Shown here: piece by piece, positions 27,625 to 37,952 of the stretch
Layout: every line of letters begins with the position of its first letter
Numbering within the stretch: the stretch's first letter is position 1
From: Saccharomycopsis crataegensis
Taxonomy: Eukaryota; Ascomycota; Saccharomycetes; Ascoideales; Saccharomycopsidaceae
Direction of reading: 5' to 3'
NCBI RefSeq assembly: GCF_037102585.1
Contig: NW_027043829.1
Coordinates: 868,001 to 932,000 of the forward strand
Length of the DNA stretch: 64,000 bases
Notes under the pieces: model-generated
Databases searched by the model: none
Told to the model about the DNA's origin: nothing
What the model saw: the letters and a program-made list of their open reading frames with translations, nothing else
Program-made: the position numbers and the translations under genes

Positions 27625-28251
27625 CTACACCACCTTCTCTTTTATGAAAAATGTTTTCAAATGTTTTAACTGCCACAACCCAATTGCTAGTAATACCGCA
27701 CACTGGAATAATGTCCATTTAACGATTCTGGAATTGACATTTTCTGACTGATCTCTAAATACCGCTTCACGTTCTCTGATATTGCTATGCTCACGCTTGA
27801 TTTCCTCGGTCTTAGTATTCAAATCATTGATCTTCCAGATTAAGTAGCCCACCTCATCCATTTTTTTAGTATCGACAATTGCACCGTTACCGATCACCAC
27901 ATCCAAAAATATTCTAATTTTCGCAGATTTCTGAGGCTTATATTCCGCCCCAAGGCAAAACTTGTGTTCGCCAGAATCTAGTGAGGTGAAAGTGAATTCT
28001 CCTTTGGCCGAGGATTTTTGCGAAACCACTCGGTGGTCATTATCAAAAGTTTCATCCACCGACAATTCCATTTTAAGTTCTGGCGGTTGGGTGGAGTCCT
28101 CAGCGATTTCACTCTCAAATTTCACCACCACTAACGTGTCAGATGGTAGCTCTTCGTAAAAACAACGCTGTTCACCAGGTTTCATATAGAAATGGATTGC
28201 AATACAGCGGGAAACTAATAGAGAAAGATAAAAAAGCAATGGTAGTTTCAT
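27625..28251 (-). CDS. p24-family ER-Golgi cargo receptor, ERP1/ERP5/ERP6 type
   Basis: A 208-residue type I membrane protein. A signal peptide (about 1-18) is followed by the GOLD domain with HFYMKPGEQRCFYEELP, whose Cys pairs with the Cys in HKFCLG near residue 98. A coiled coil (about 130-172, with TKTEEIKREHSNIREREAVFR) and one membrane segment (about 178-196) precede a short cytosolic tail KHLKTFFIKEKVV with the Phe-Phe COPII signal. The lumenal start matches the alpha subfamily of p24 proteins (Erp1, Erp5, Erp6). These cycle between ER and Golgi as heteromers and help package GPI-anchored proteins. Which paralogue it is cannot be told from one sequence. Confidence 0.88.
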   Translation of the reverse strand: MKLPLLFYLSLLVSRCIAIHFYMKPGEQRCFYEELPSDTLVVVKFESEIAEDSTQPPELKMELSVDETFDNDHRVVSQKSSAKGEFTFTSLDSGEHKFCLGAEYKPQKSAKIRIFLDVVIGNGAIVDTKKMDEVGYLIWKINDLNTKTEEIKREHSNIREREAVFRDQSENVNSRIVKWTLFQCAVLLAIGLWQLKHLKTFFIKEKVV

Positions 28252-28501
28252 TGTTAATGGGGTTAACTGGTAATCTTTTGTTTACTTTGGAGTTGATGTT
28301 GGAATTGAAGGGTTTTTATTGACATCAATTATTATCATCATGGACGCGCACCCTATTTATGTGCGCGGGCTTCTATGCTCCCAGTGAATCCCATTTGTGG
28401 ACGTGTCGTGTTATTGAGAACAATTGGAATTAAAAAACATTCATACATCAATCATAAACATATAGATAATATATATTCAGAAGAAAAAGAAATGTTTTGT
28501 A

Positions 28502-29329
28502 TTAAAGTGCCAAAGCAGCGTTATTACAAGTAATATTCAATTGATTCATTCTTATCAAAACATCGTCGACTTTATCTCCTACTTTTCCTGTAGCATAATC
28601 ATGCCTTGAATCTTTATCCATGACATTCTGGATTTCGTTCAAACTAATATAATTTTGATTACAAAAGTCCATTTGCAATTTCACAAATGCTTCGAATGAT
28701 GTCTCAATGTAAATCTTTCTTAACTCGATTAATTTCGGCAATTCATTTTTCAATTGATTGTTAAGAGTTTCATAGGCAGACTGGGTCATGCTCAACTCTT
28801 TTTCAAATCGGCGTAACTGATCGTCGATGTTAACATTAGCCTTGTACAACATGTGGCGGGAGTTGCCTTCCTTTTTATCTTCTAGTCTTTTCACTTTGTT
28901 TTTAATTATATCATAGTCAAGTTTCTTTTGGTTTCTTGCGGACATTGCTTGGTTGATATCCCTGAAATAGTTATTGAATTGAACAATTGGCTGATGAACA
29001 CTTTCTCTATATGCATTATCAAAAACAGCAAATGAGGAGCTCAAAGTGTGAATTACTTGCAAATATTCGGTAATAGTGGCCGAAGGTTCATCATCATGGA
29101 GAGAATCAAGGGTTTCGACGATGTTGGACTGTGAAGTGTTGATTTGTCTCATGCAATCAAGGTATCCTTTGGTATGTTTCTGTAGTTTGACAGCCTCTTT
29201 TTCCAAGGCCCTGTAAGTTTGTTTGTAGCCATCATACTTGGGATCAATGGTGGTATCTATGTATCCGGCCCTCATAAGGACCTGGGTACCTCCTCTGTTG
29301 ATTGCTTTTCTAAAGCCAGCCCAGGACAT
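28502..29329 (-). CDS. RVS161: BAR-domain protein RVS161 (amphiphysin-like)
   Basis: A 275-residue protein that is BAR domain throughout, without an SH3 domain. It begins MSWAGFRKAINRGGTQV, matching the amphipathic N-terminal helix of Rvs161, and has the coiled-coil arms with clusters of Lys/Arg (KKLDYDIIKNKVKRLEDKKEG). Rvs161 forms an obligate dimer with Rvs167, bends the membrane at endocytic sites and helps vesicle scission and cell fusion. The yeast protein has 265 residues. Some yeasts carry an additional Rvs162/163 paralogue, so orthology is likely but not proved. Divergent from the CYSTM gene. Confidence 0.9.
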   Translation of the reverse strand: MSWAGFRKAINRGGTQVLMRAGYIDTTIDPKYDGYKQTYRALEKEAVKLQKHTKGYLDCMRQINTSQSNIVETLDSLHDDEPSATITEYLQVIHTLSSSFAVFDNAYRESVHQPIVQFNNYFRDINQAMSARNQKKLDYDIIKNKVKRLEDKKEGNSRHMLYKANVNIDDQLRRFEKELSMTQSAYETLNNQLKNELPKLIELRKIYIETSFEAFVKLQMDFCNQNYISLNEIQNVMDKDSRHDYATGKVGDKVDDVLIRMNQLNITCNNAALAL

Positions 29330-29886
29330 AACGAGAGATAAATGGCAATCAGTTGCCTGAAAACAATATTTTTACAGAAACCAATCAATAAAAGAAGGGT
29401 ATATATATATATACTCAAATAATTAATAAGGAACTAGTTATTTACAGGAATATAACATGTCACAAAAACCTCATCACGGGGACAGAGGTCATGTCAGAGC
29501 GCATTTTCTGCAGCCGCGTCATTTGCCCCGGGAGGCTGGTACACTGCGTGCGACGGGATATGACAATAATAGTTTTGCAGTAATAATTACTAAATTCCTA
29601 TTTTCCCATTTTGTTATTTTCTCTCTAGATATATTTCCACTTACATTATATACGACAAGGGCTTTTCTCTCCCTCTCTCTAACATAGTTTCTCTACTTAC
29701 GTCGTCGTAAAAGGGTTTTTGTGTGGTTGCGCAAGCAAGAAAAAAAAAAAAAGCGAAGGCGAGAAAAAAAAATACTTATTTATGTTTATATAAATAAATT
29801 ATTAAAAATTCACCTTTTAATTTTCCCTCCTGCTCATCGCCTCTTCCATTAGCTAAAAACCCACTAAATAATAACACCCATTTAAA
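29330..29886. promoter_or_regulatory. Divergent promoter region RVS161 / CYSTM gene with a GC-rich patch
   Basis: A 557-base region. A GC-rich island (about 29465-29570) with CCCCGGG and several CG dinucleotides stands out from the AT-rich surroundings. Further on come a CT-rich stretch (29670-29685), an A-tract (29739-29752) and a TATA-like TTATATAAATAAA (29786-29798) close to the CYSTM start. No gene is supported in the island. Confidence 0.45.
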
Positions 29887-30246
29887 ATGTCTGAAAAGTA
29901 CCAAAAACCATATCCAGGACAAGGCGGTGGTTCTGCCAATGAATTCTACAACTCTGGTCCTTCTCAATACCAAGCCCCTCCTCAGCAAGCTTACCACGCT
30001 CCAGGGCAAGGCCAACAAGACAGAGGCTTTGGAGGCTACCAACAACAACAACAACAACAACCATATTATCAACAACAACCATATTATGGAAATGGTCAGC
30101 CTCAATACGGCCAACAACAACAATATTACGGTCAGCAGCAACCAGTGTACGTTCAACAGCAGAAACCTTCCAACAACAATGATACTTGCCTTGCGGTAAT
30201 GTGTGCCACTTGTGCCGCATGCTGTTGTTTAGACATGATGTTTTAA
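29887..30246 (+). CDS. CYSTM-domain tail-anchored protein (YBR016W/YDL012C type)
   Basis: A 119-residue protein. Residues 1-92 are a Gln/Tyr/Pro/Gly-rich disordered stretch with YYQQQPYYG-like repeats. The last 25 residues (DTCLAVMCATCAACCCLDMMF) are the cysteine-rich CYSTM module, a short membrane or palmitoylated tail found in stress-linked small proteins from yeast to plants. S. cerevisiae has YBR016W, YDL012C and YDR210W, which sit at the plasma membrane of the growing cell. The repeat-rich part should be polymorphic between strains. The assignment to the family is firm; the choice of orthologue is not. Confidence 0.88.
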   Translation: MSEKYQKPYPGQGGGSANEFYNSGPSQYQAPPQQAYHAPGQGQQDRGFGGYQQQQQQQPYYQQQPYYGNGQPQYGQQQQYYGQQQPVYVQQQKPSNNNDTCLAVMCATCAACCCLDMMF

Positions 30247-31161
30247 GAAAGACGAATACTTAACTTCAGAATACGGTTCATTTTTTTGCTTATTCTTCTT
30301 TTTGTTTTTTGACTTCGATTCTTATTTTTATTTTTATTTTACCGGAATAGTTGAAATTTTTTCCGTTCAATGGACGTGATATTAATCAATCAATTCTTTT
30401 GAGAATTTCTATGATTATTATATTTACTACCTTTTCTTCTACTATTAAATTTTAATGTAATTTTCCTTTTATATTTGACGAGTATTGAATATATCATTCA
30501 TGTTGGAATTACGCGTCGCCCCCAATTTTAGACTGTCAGTAAGTCTCATGTCACCTACCGATCCGCGGCATCCATGTCTGGTGGTGGTGAGATAATTGTA
30601 CGGGAAGAAAAGGGATAGATAGAGAGCACATGAGAATTTGAGCTGGTAGTTTTTTTTCGCTTTGCTTGTTGGTAACAATCCTCATGAATATAATATAATC
30701 ATAGAGTGTACATCTCCCCTCGCTAAACCACAGTCGGGTGGTGTTTTCATATTGCCATTTTCAGACCGCAGGACGATCTCTAGCCACACACGTGACCACA
30801 CTAAAAACCGGACCTCAAACATTCCCAAAACAAACAAGCAAAAAAAAAAAGTACAACGAAAAAGGCTCAACGAAGTGCCAACCACCTCCGTCTGTCTATC
30901 TGTCTATCTATCAACAAAGGAACGGAAATCCCCATCAACCCTCCCCTAATACACCCACTCATTTCTCAAATACAGCTCCCAATAGATTGCTATTACAGTG
31001 CGTAACTTAGTTAGCGCTGCCCAGTCTATCTACATCTTGCTCCATCAAGGATAAAAAAATTTTCTTTTATTGTCCCCTTTTTTTTCTCTCTTTTTCGGGC
31101 GCTAAGAAACAACCACCTCATCATCACCACCATCATAAACCACTGAGATATATAACAGAAA
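30247..31161. promoter_or_regulatory. Intergenic region CYSTM gene - RAX1
   Basis: A 915-base region holding the CYSTM 3' end and the RAX1 promoter. It contains an E-box CACGTGAC (30789-30796), TCTG/TCTA repeats (30891-30912), an A-tract (30840-30850) and a T/C-rich leader (31068-31095). Open frames here lack coding character. No RNA gene is recognised, though the block 30505-30600 is unusually GC-rich for an intergenic region. Confidence 0.4.
30789..30796. promoter_or_regulatory. CACGTGAC E-box (Cbf1-type)
   Basis: An exact CACGTGAC, the full consensus of Cbf1, lies about 370 bases upstream of the RAX1 start. Confidence 0.35.
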
Positions 31162-32721
31162 ATGGAAACGAATAATGAAGTAGTTGTTCCAAATGTTGGC
31201 GGGACCGACATTAGAGAAACTAATAATTTAAAAATGAACAACTACACATCGGATAACCCAATACATACCTCTCTAACAAACTCATCATTCAACGAATCAC
31301 AATATTCCAGCTCCGAAAGAATTAACCGTCTACCTACATTGTTCGAAGTCTTGAATAAAAAAACCGAAAGCCCTGTCGATTTGTGGTCGTTTTATGTCTT
31401 TATGAGAGATGAACAACATGCCGTCGACTATTTGGACTTTTGGATCGACGTCGTCAGTCACTTGGCCTTATGTAAACAGTATGTCAAAGGCTTAAGAGAA
31501 AGTGTGTTGTTGACAGAAAAAGAAAAGAGAAATACTAGTGGTGGCAAGTTTCCTGAAAATTATCCTTCAGGTTTCACCGATTCCCAATACGATCCAAGAA
31601 ACTTGGCACCACTTGCTGGCGGCAATGACCGTAAAAACTATGACAGCTACCATTCTGAAGGCACTCGTTTACCAAAGACCAGCTCCATTTCATCATCGGT
31701 GTTGTTGGAAGCATTAATCAATGAAGGGGTTCTTGATGAACCTAATTCCAAAAGATTGTCTTCCTTTTTGAGAGGCGAAGAACCAATCAACGACCAAAGA
31801 TTCAGTGAATTATTGGAAAAATTGCAAAAATCAGATATCGAAAATAGTACTACCGGGGAAAATACTCCAGGTTTAAACCACTTGAGCGGTGTCAGTGCTG
31901 CAAATAATCATGCTTTGAAGAGTTTGGTACCAGAACTACAAAAAGTTTACAACAGATATTCCCAATCCACTACCTCGAATAAGAACTCGATGATCCAGTA
32001 TCCTTCATTTGCTAATGCACCACCATTGCCTGATGACATCAAGGTATCTCCTGAAGATATTGAAAAAATGGTGAATGATGATGCCCTTGCCGCTGCCACA
32101 CAGGGAAGTCCCTCAAAAGTGAAGAGAGAGGATTTACGTTCGTCATCTCGTCGTATTCTTGTCACCTATTTCATTGATAACTCTGAAAAGAAGCTCCAAC
32201 TTCCAGAAAAAATCATCAGACAAATTAGACATTCCATTGAAGTACAAGGCCGTGATGACCCAGAAGTGTTTGACGAAGCTCGTGATTACGTTTTTCAAGC
32301 CATGGAACGCGAAGCATTTCCAAACTTCCTTAAGAGTGCCGCATTGAATAACATCACCAAGAAATCATTCAACATTCGTCTTGTTGCTGGGTTTTTCTTC
32401 TTTTTTGTGGCATTTTGGGTTGGCTACACCTTGATCTTCCTTGGTTATTCTCCAAAACATGACCGTGCTACCGTGACCATCCCATTCTTTCTCGGTACTT
32501 ATTTGTTAGTCACCGCGCTTTTCAGATTGGATCCTGCGTTATGTACCCTAGGATACGCTGAACTGAATGCTTCGACAAACAAGCATCATTATATCGAGTT
32601 GAAGGAGCCATATGTCAAGAAATTATTATTTCAAAGAAGTATCTGGGTGGCGATTATCATTTGTGTGATCAGTGCGGCCTTCTCTTGTCTTTTTTCCTTG
32701 GTGCCTGGTCATAGATTGTGA
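31162..32721 (+). CDS. RAX1: RAX1, bud-site selection protein with RGS domain and three membrane segments
   Basis: A 519-residue membrane protein. It opens with a polar tail (1-55), then an RGS-type domain from LPTLFEVLNKKTESPVDLWSF (about 58) through SILVTYF-type helices to about 400 that is interrupted by long Ser/Asn-rich inserts. Three hydrophobic segments fill the C-terminal quarter (about 412-434, 445-463 and 488-510). Rax1 acts with Rax2 at the division site and distal pole to keep bipolar budding cues. The yeast protein has 435 residues; the inserts explain the extra length. The 3' neighbour RTC5 is convergent. Confidence 0.9.
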   Translation: METNNEVVVPNVGGTDIRETNNLKMNNYTSDNPIHTSLTNSSFNESQYSSSERINRLPTLFEVLNKKTESPVDLWSFYVFMRDEQHAVDYLDFWIDVVSHLALCKQYVKGLRESVLLTEKEKRNTSGGKFPENYPSGFTDSQYDPRNLAPLAGGNDRKNYDSYHSEGTRLPKTSSISSSVLLEALINEGVLDEPNSKRLSSFLRGEEPINDQRFSELLEKLQKSDIENSTTGENTPGLNHLSGVSAANNHALKSLVPELQKVYNRYSQSTTSNKNSMIQYPSFANAPPLPDDIKVSPEDIEKMVNDDALAAATQGSPSKVKREDLRSSSRRILVTYFIDNSEKKLQLPEKIIRQIRHSIEVQGRDDPEVFDEARDYVFQAMEREAFPNFLKSAALNNITKKSFNIRLVAGFFFFFVAFWVGYTLIFLGYSPKHDRATVTIPFFLGTYLLVTALFRLDPALCTLGYAELNASTNKHHYIELKEPYVKKLLFQRSIWVAIIICVISAAFSCLFSLVPGHRL

Positions 32722-33312
32722 TTGTATGGTTCTTTTTTCGCTTTTGTTTTTTGTCAAATATTACTACTGCACCACCATTTCCATTTTATCAACTTCATAA
32801 TACCCTAAAATAATTAATCACTAATTCATCATTGTTTGTGCGGTTTTTCCTCTCCTCTTCTTCCTGTTTTTTACCATAGTTCTGTTGCCTTTTCTATTCA
32901 TTATTAGCTGCCATTTGGATTTTTTTTTTTTACGTTTTGTTGTCTTAATATGAGGTAACGCTTAATTGCTATAATTATTACTTTAGAAACCTTTTTATTT
33001 TTTTGCTCAATCTTGTTGTTTATTTATTTATTTATTTATGCTACTGCTACTTTTCTTTCTCTTTTTTTTTTTAAGTTGTGTCAATTTTTTAGATTTTTAT
33101 TATTTAAAAATACATTTTTTGTACGTATTTTGCAATGTATTACATATTGTGTAATATTGTTGTGGATGACAAAAAGAAGGCTTTTTTTTTTTTTTGTCTT
33201 GATTCACTAATATTGAACATCATCATTGGGAAACGGGCTTATATTATATTTGTTTCACAAAATGCTAACAATAGATATTAAAGAATATCATCAGCAAGTG
33301 ATTATCTTCTTA
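32722..33312. other. Convergent 3' region RAX1 / RTC5
   Basis: A 591-base AT-rich gap with many T-runs (32921-32931, 33062-33073, 33182-33196) and ATTT repeats (33019-33039). No gene is seen; both neighbours end here. Confidence 0.4.
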
Positions 33313-35788
33313 TCACATTGATCCGCCACTATTGGTATTGCCGGAGATGATTCCTGCCATTTCCAAAAATGCTCGTTCTTCCCCCAAATTTTTCAAATTG
33401 ACCCGGTTTCTCCTATCTGCTTCCCGTTCTTCCCAGGCCCAGGTTGCTAACTGTTGCTTGAACACTTCATCACTACCGATCCCCCAGACCTCAATCTCAT
33501 TGATGAGGAACTTATCTTCATAAGTCGGTATCATCGGATCTCCAGAGGAAGCATCATTATCATCATCATTATTATTATTATTATTAGTAGTAGTGGTAGT
33601 ATCATCATATATACTTCCATGGTCGTATACCCCTCCTGCCGCGGTGCCAAGGTGCCGGAATACCCCGAATTCAAGGTTGCTATCGATGGTCAATGAGACA
33701 TTACCTGCCAGATACTTCAACAATTTACCATTTTTCATCAACGGCTGGGAATTGCCAAACCCAATACCCCCGCCCTCGGTATTGAAGTACCCGAGCTGCG
33801 AAGTCGCGGGGTCTGAGGCAGAAAATGCGGTTTTTGCTCTGAATAAGTTTTGGTGAGGCGAGAGTTGGAAAATCATTGTCCGATCATCGCCAAAGTATCG
33901 TTTATTGGTCTTCCGCCACGGTTTGGAAATGTAGACTCCATAAACCATGGTTTCTCCAAGGACTTTGTCGGAAGGGGAAGCCGCCTCAGATGGAGGAGGC
34001 GGTGGTGGTGGTGGTGGTGGCCTTTGTTGTTGTTGTTGTAGCAATTTGGGGTAAGTTTGGTTGAATTTGTGGAATTTGGAATTCTTGGTATCGCCATACT
34101 TTAAAGGATTCAAGATTTTTTTACCCGAGATCAACATTATTGATGGGGCGTTCCAATTGAATACTTTATATTCGAAGGATTTCATCGAGAACCCGTACTT
34201 GCTTCCAAGGTATAAGTTTCGACAATTGTTGATGTTGAAATTATAAAATGGGGTGATGTTGAAATTACCAGAGTTGGTCGTACCACTAGCAGTGGTTTCT
34301 TCGCCGTGGTGTTTTTCTTTTTCTTTTTCTTCTCCTCCTCCATCATTAGTTAAAGGTGTGCTATCGGTGAGCGATAAAAAAGTGGCAAGTTGCGATAAGT
34401 TCGCCAAGGTCATCAATTTCGTTTGTTGGAATTGGTCTTCTGGTTTAGGCATCCTCCCAACATCATGGACAAAATACGTGAATGATAAACACAAATTCTG
34501 GAGATTTGGCAATATAAACGGGGCGGTCTTGTCGACAAATCGTTGGAATTGTCGATAGTTAAACGTCGAAGTTCTTTGGAGTAATTTCTGACCATCTTTA
34601 ACGGTACAATCGATGGATTTAATCAATTGGAACGCGTGCACCTTGATGCTATTATACTTCTGGTTCATATTATGGTTCCGATACGCCTCGATTTTGGAAA
34701 TCGTGTCGCCGAAATCCATTTTACTTGGTTTTTTCCCCGAGGAATTGATAATGGTGGTGGTACCTTTTGCATTGGTGGTGAGTTTCGCAAGTTGTGGGTC
34801 GTATAAACCGGCAATCACCGAGATTTCCGCCACTAGTAGCAAAGTTAAGAAATTGAGACAGTAGGTCGCGGGGATCTTGTGGGTTTTGAAATCCACATCA
34901 TCAAACTTCTCGATCAATGGTAATCTACTCCAAGTGATTTTTTGTTCGTAGACTGGGTACTTGATCATTACTTCACCGGTTTTTTCATTGAATTCTTTGA
35001 TGGTTTGTGTCAGGTTCGTTGGTTCAAGAGGTTTTCGAGACTTTTCTGTAGATTGTTGTTCAATGGTTTCTGAATCATCATTATCATCTTCATCATCGTC
35101 ATCTGCTGCCATACCATTAACAACTTGACATTGTTGAATACCATCCTTTAATCCCACTATTGATAAGGTGATAAACACTAGCTTACCAATATCATAATGT
35201 GGTCCCAAAATATGGGAGCGCTTGGGAGTTAGGAGGACAATGATTTTGATAATTTCTCCAAGTTCAAAATACTCAAAGTTGCTGGGTGTATCCGATGATG
35301 GTGGTTGTGACCGCGATGGTGGGGAGATTATTGGGAATATGCTAAGCTGTTTAAGAAATTTGTAGAAAATGTTATAGATTGGGGTGGTTTTGGGGATTTT
35401 GAAATACTTGTTTCTATAAGTAATTTTCGAATTGTTAGTATATATATATATATATATATATATAGTGGATGAAATAAATACAATAAAATTGATATACTTA
35501 CAACGTATCGATATGGATTAATTTTCTCATTGATTCTCCCAGGATATTAGAAGAAGAAGAAGAAGAATCACCAGTATCACTAACAACCGAAGATTCTGTT
35601 GAATGGTCTGTTCCCAAAAGGTTCTTCTTCAAACAATATAGCTCGTACGAGTCAAATTGATGCAAACATGATTTCAAGAATAATCGCTGGATGGTTGCTT
35701 GCGAAACATAACCCACCGGTTGTTGCTTTGAATGACGAGACTCCAATAGTGATGATGACGGTTCAGAAGAACTGGCGGCCTGTCCCAT
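33313..35788 (-). CDS. RTC5: RTC5, TLDc-domain protein, two exons
   Basis: Exon 1 is 35788-35502 and exon 2 is 35413-33313, joined in frame (codon split TT/A) into about 795 residues. The N-terminus MGQAASSSEPSS is a good N-myristoylation signal, like that of yeast Rtc5 (567 residues). The TLDc domain occupies the C-terminal half, with NIWNAPSIM-type FNWNAPSIMLIS, YGVYISKPWRK and the closing NEIEVWGIG. Low-complexity inserts (poly-Gln, poly-Pro of ten, Asn/Asp runs) explain the extra length. Rtc5 is found on the vacuole, where TLDc proteins promote V-ATPase disassembly. The exon-2 frame has no plausible ATG at the right place of its own, which supports the splice. Confidence 0.88.
35414..35501 (-). 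other. RTC5 intron (88 nt) with AT microsatellite
   Basis: On the minus strand the donor GTAAGT starts at 35501, the branch point TACTAAC is at 35440-35434, and the acceptor TTATAG ends at 35414. Frame is kept across the junction. A TA repeat (35439-35464) fills the space directly upstream of the branch point. Confidence 0.88.
35439..35464. repeat. TA dinucleotide repeat in the RTC5 intron
   Basis: Thirteen TA units directly next to the branch-point sequence. Confidence 0.9.
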
Positions 35789-36345
35789 AATTATATTGGA
35801 TGGAGGTTAAAAAGGAGGTTGAGTCGTTAAAAGCGATAAGATGTCAAAAAAACGTATTTTGGCCTTTCCAGGATTTTTGTCTTCACAAGTTCTCATGATG
35901 GATACAGAAGAACGCGTATTGTTGCAGAGGAAGGAAAAGCATAATGAAATTTGGGAAATCTCATTCTTGTTTTCATCAAATAATAATGCTAGTAGTATTA
36001 TAATCATTGTTACGGTTATTTTGAAAGTTTTAATAATTACACTGTTATTATAGCATCAAGTCCTGCTCAACATACTTATTTGGATTGTTAATTATGCGTT
36101 CTTTGAGATGGCAGCTGTTATACGTCAAAATTGAAATAATAAATGAATTATTCGTAGTAATTTTTTTGCCCACGTTTCTTAAACCCGAGACAATTGGAAT
36201 TTAATTGACTTGAGGGATACAGATAGAATAAGGAGTTTCAAAGTGGAATTATAAAACAACTTATTGTAACCAAACTTTAGTAGATCCCCTGATGCCAGCA
36301 TCATAAGAACTAAAAATGACACTATTATCACTGTTTTGTGGGTTA
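35789..36345. other. Intergenic region RTC5 - RMP1
   Basis: A 557-base region with the RTC5 promoter and the 3' end of the RMP1-type gene. ATT-rich stretches lie near 35985-36050. The plus-strand frame 35841-36053 has no convincing coding character. Confidence 0.35.
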
Positions 36346-36357
36346 CTATTCCCCTTG

Positions 36358-36388
<31 letters not shown>

Positions 36389-36520
36389 GTTTTCTTTTTC
36401 TTCTTTTTCTTTGGAGTCTCACCGCCAAATAAATCGTCAAAATAATCCTTGGTCTTTCGCTTTTGTTTTTTTGGGTTATCAAGGGTAGGCGCCTTCAATT
36501 CTTCTTCTTCTTTTTTTTGC

Positions 36521-36607
<87 letters not shown>

Positions 36608-37377
36608 ATCTTTGAGGCGGTTGGCAGATCATTGAATAAATTATCAAAATAGTTCTTGCTTGATTTTTTTTTCCGCTTTTCTTTATTCGACGCTGGATTA
36701 TTTGATGAGTGTTGAATACTTGTATCAACAGTGGTAATGTTTTTGGCATCCTCCGCGGTAATTTCTTGTCCGAAATCTTCGAGACCAGAAATGGTCGGTT
36801 GGTCCATTTTTGTTGTTGTAGTAGTAGTAGTAGTAATCACTTCTTCCTCAAGCTTTTTTGGGGTACCACCCCCCAACGATTGATGAATCTTGGACACCAA
36901 ACTGTGGATCTTCGCCAAACTGGCAATGAAGAAAAACCCTAAGGTGATGAACTGTGCCAACGACAATATCCCATGAAAATCTCTCCATAGTTTTGGGACC
37001 AAGCGGGAGATGAAGTGGTTGACGGTATGTTTGATCCTGCGGGAGATGGGGCCAAGGATCTTGTGGTTGTGGCGGTCAAGGTACTGGAGTTTTTTCTTCA
37101 ACTTCTGGAAAGTGGCTAGTTTGGCCTGGCACGTTGCGACGTGGGAGGCGTGGGAGTGTATTAGCAGAACAATGTTTCTCACGGTTTTATGGAGGCGTTG
37201 GACTGACGGCCACCAGTGCGACGAGTGGAACTGGTTCTTGTTTCGTAGGTACACCAAGTGGAGGAGATCAAACTCTTTGGAGAGACCGGCTGTGACGTCG
37301 GCAGGTATTGGGAGCTGTGGGGGCAGCAGCATCAGCGGGTCTTTGCTACCATTATTATTATTGCGAGGATTATCCAT
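36346..37377 (-). CDS. RMP1: RNase MRP subunit RMP1 type, with expanded low-complexity tail
   Basis: A 343-residue protein counted from the ATG at 37377. The conserved region is EFDLLHLVYLRNKNQFHSSH followed by WW and RLHKTVRNIVLL (about residues 35-72), the RNA-binding signature of Rmp1, and a hydrophobic helix near 165-190 (ILSLAQFITLGFFFIASL) that the family shares. Rmp1 is the subunit that distinguishes RNase MRP from RNase P, and MRP cuts pre-rRNA at A3. The basic C-terminal tail carries two copies of a KNYFDNLF / KDYFDDLF motif with a run of about 27 Ser between them, and ends in poly-Lys and poly-Asn. An upstream in-frame ATG at 37479 would add a translated GACA microsatellite and is not preferred; 37401 is also possible. 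Yeast Rmp1 has 201 residues. Confidence 0.82.
36357..36388. repeat. ATT repeat coding for poly-Asn at the RMP1 C-terminus
   Basis: About ten ATT units, read as AAT (Asn) on the minus strand. Confidence 0.85.
36524..36604. repeat. Pure GAT repeat coding for poly-Ser in RMP1
   Basis: Twenty-seven uninterrupted GAT units, read as TCA (Ser) in the gene on the minus strand. The other frames give Asp and His runs and are shadows. Confidence 0.92.
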
Positions 37378-37419
37378 GGTCTGAAATAGTGTGTGTGCCA
37401 TATAATAAATATCCCACCC

Positions 37420-37420
<1 letters not shown>

Positions 37421-37457
<37 letters not shown>
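37421..37457. repeat. GACA tetranucleotide repeat
   Basis: Nine pure CAGA units just upstream of the RMP1 start. If the upstream ATG were used, they would be translated as a Val-Cys-Leu-Ser repeat. Confidence 0.92.
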
Positions 37458-37530
37458 TGAAACTTCCCCCGCGCGCCATTTAATTTTTTCTTTAATTTTT
37501 TCTGTGTGTGGGCGCACAGGAGGCCCAGAC

Positions 37531-37553
37531 TCTCTGTCTCTGTCTCTGTCTCC
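37531..37553. repeat. TCTCTG hexanucleotide repeat
   Basis: Nearly four copies of TCTCTG. Confidence 0.8.
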
Positions 37554-37592
37554 CCTCCGGCGGCAGGGTTACGTGCACACCAAAGGGAGTCT

Positions 37593-37669
37593 ATTAGTAT
37601 TAGTATTAGCATTAGCATTAGTATTAGCATTAGTATTAGTATTGTTATGTTATGTTATGTTATGTTATC
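37593..37669. repeat. Compound ATTAGY and TTATG repeat
   Basis: About eight ATTAGT/ATTAGC units (37593-37643) run straight into five TTATG units (37644-37669). Confidence 0.85.
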
Positions 37670-37792
37670 TGACAATAGTATGTAGACTCACCACGATTAT
37701 TGGTCACAGATGGTTGGTTGGTTACCTGATCTTCCTCGGCCGCTTCACGTGGGAGGAGGGAGGATCATTGATTTGATTCCTTCCCTTCTGTT

Positions 37793-37815
37793 CCTCCTCC
37801 TCCTCCTCCTCCTCC
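37793..37815. repeat. CCT trinucleotide repeat
   Basis: Seven pure TCC/CCT units in the AIM6-like promoter. Confidence 0.85.
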
Positions 37816-37952
37816 CAATAGGGAAGGTTCCGTGTCCAGGTGGTGGTGCCAAAAGAAAAAGAACAGGAAAATGTCGCATCCATCGCTGAGGGCGGTTTTT
37901 CCTCCCCCCGGCAGATCCTCATCTCCCACCATTGTGCACTTTTTTTTTTTCG

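Noticed and set aside
36449-36652. Plus-strand frame with a long poly-Asp run
   Set aside because: It is the GAT microsatellite of RMP1 read on the other strand; the flanks have no coding character.
37378-37479. Longer RMP1 start including a Leu-Ser-Val-Cys repeat
   Set aside because: The extra residues are a translated GACA microsatellite; the conserved protein begins after the ATG at 37377.
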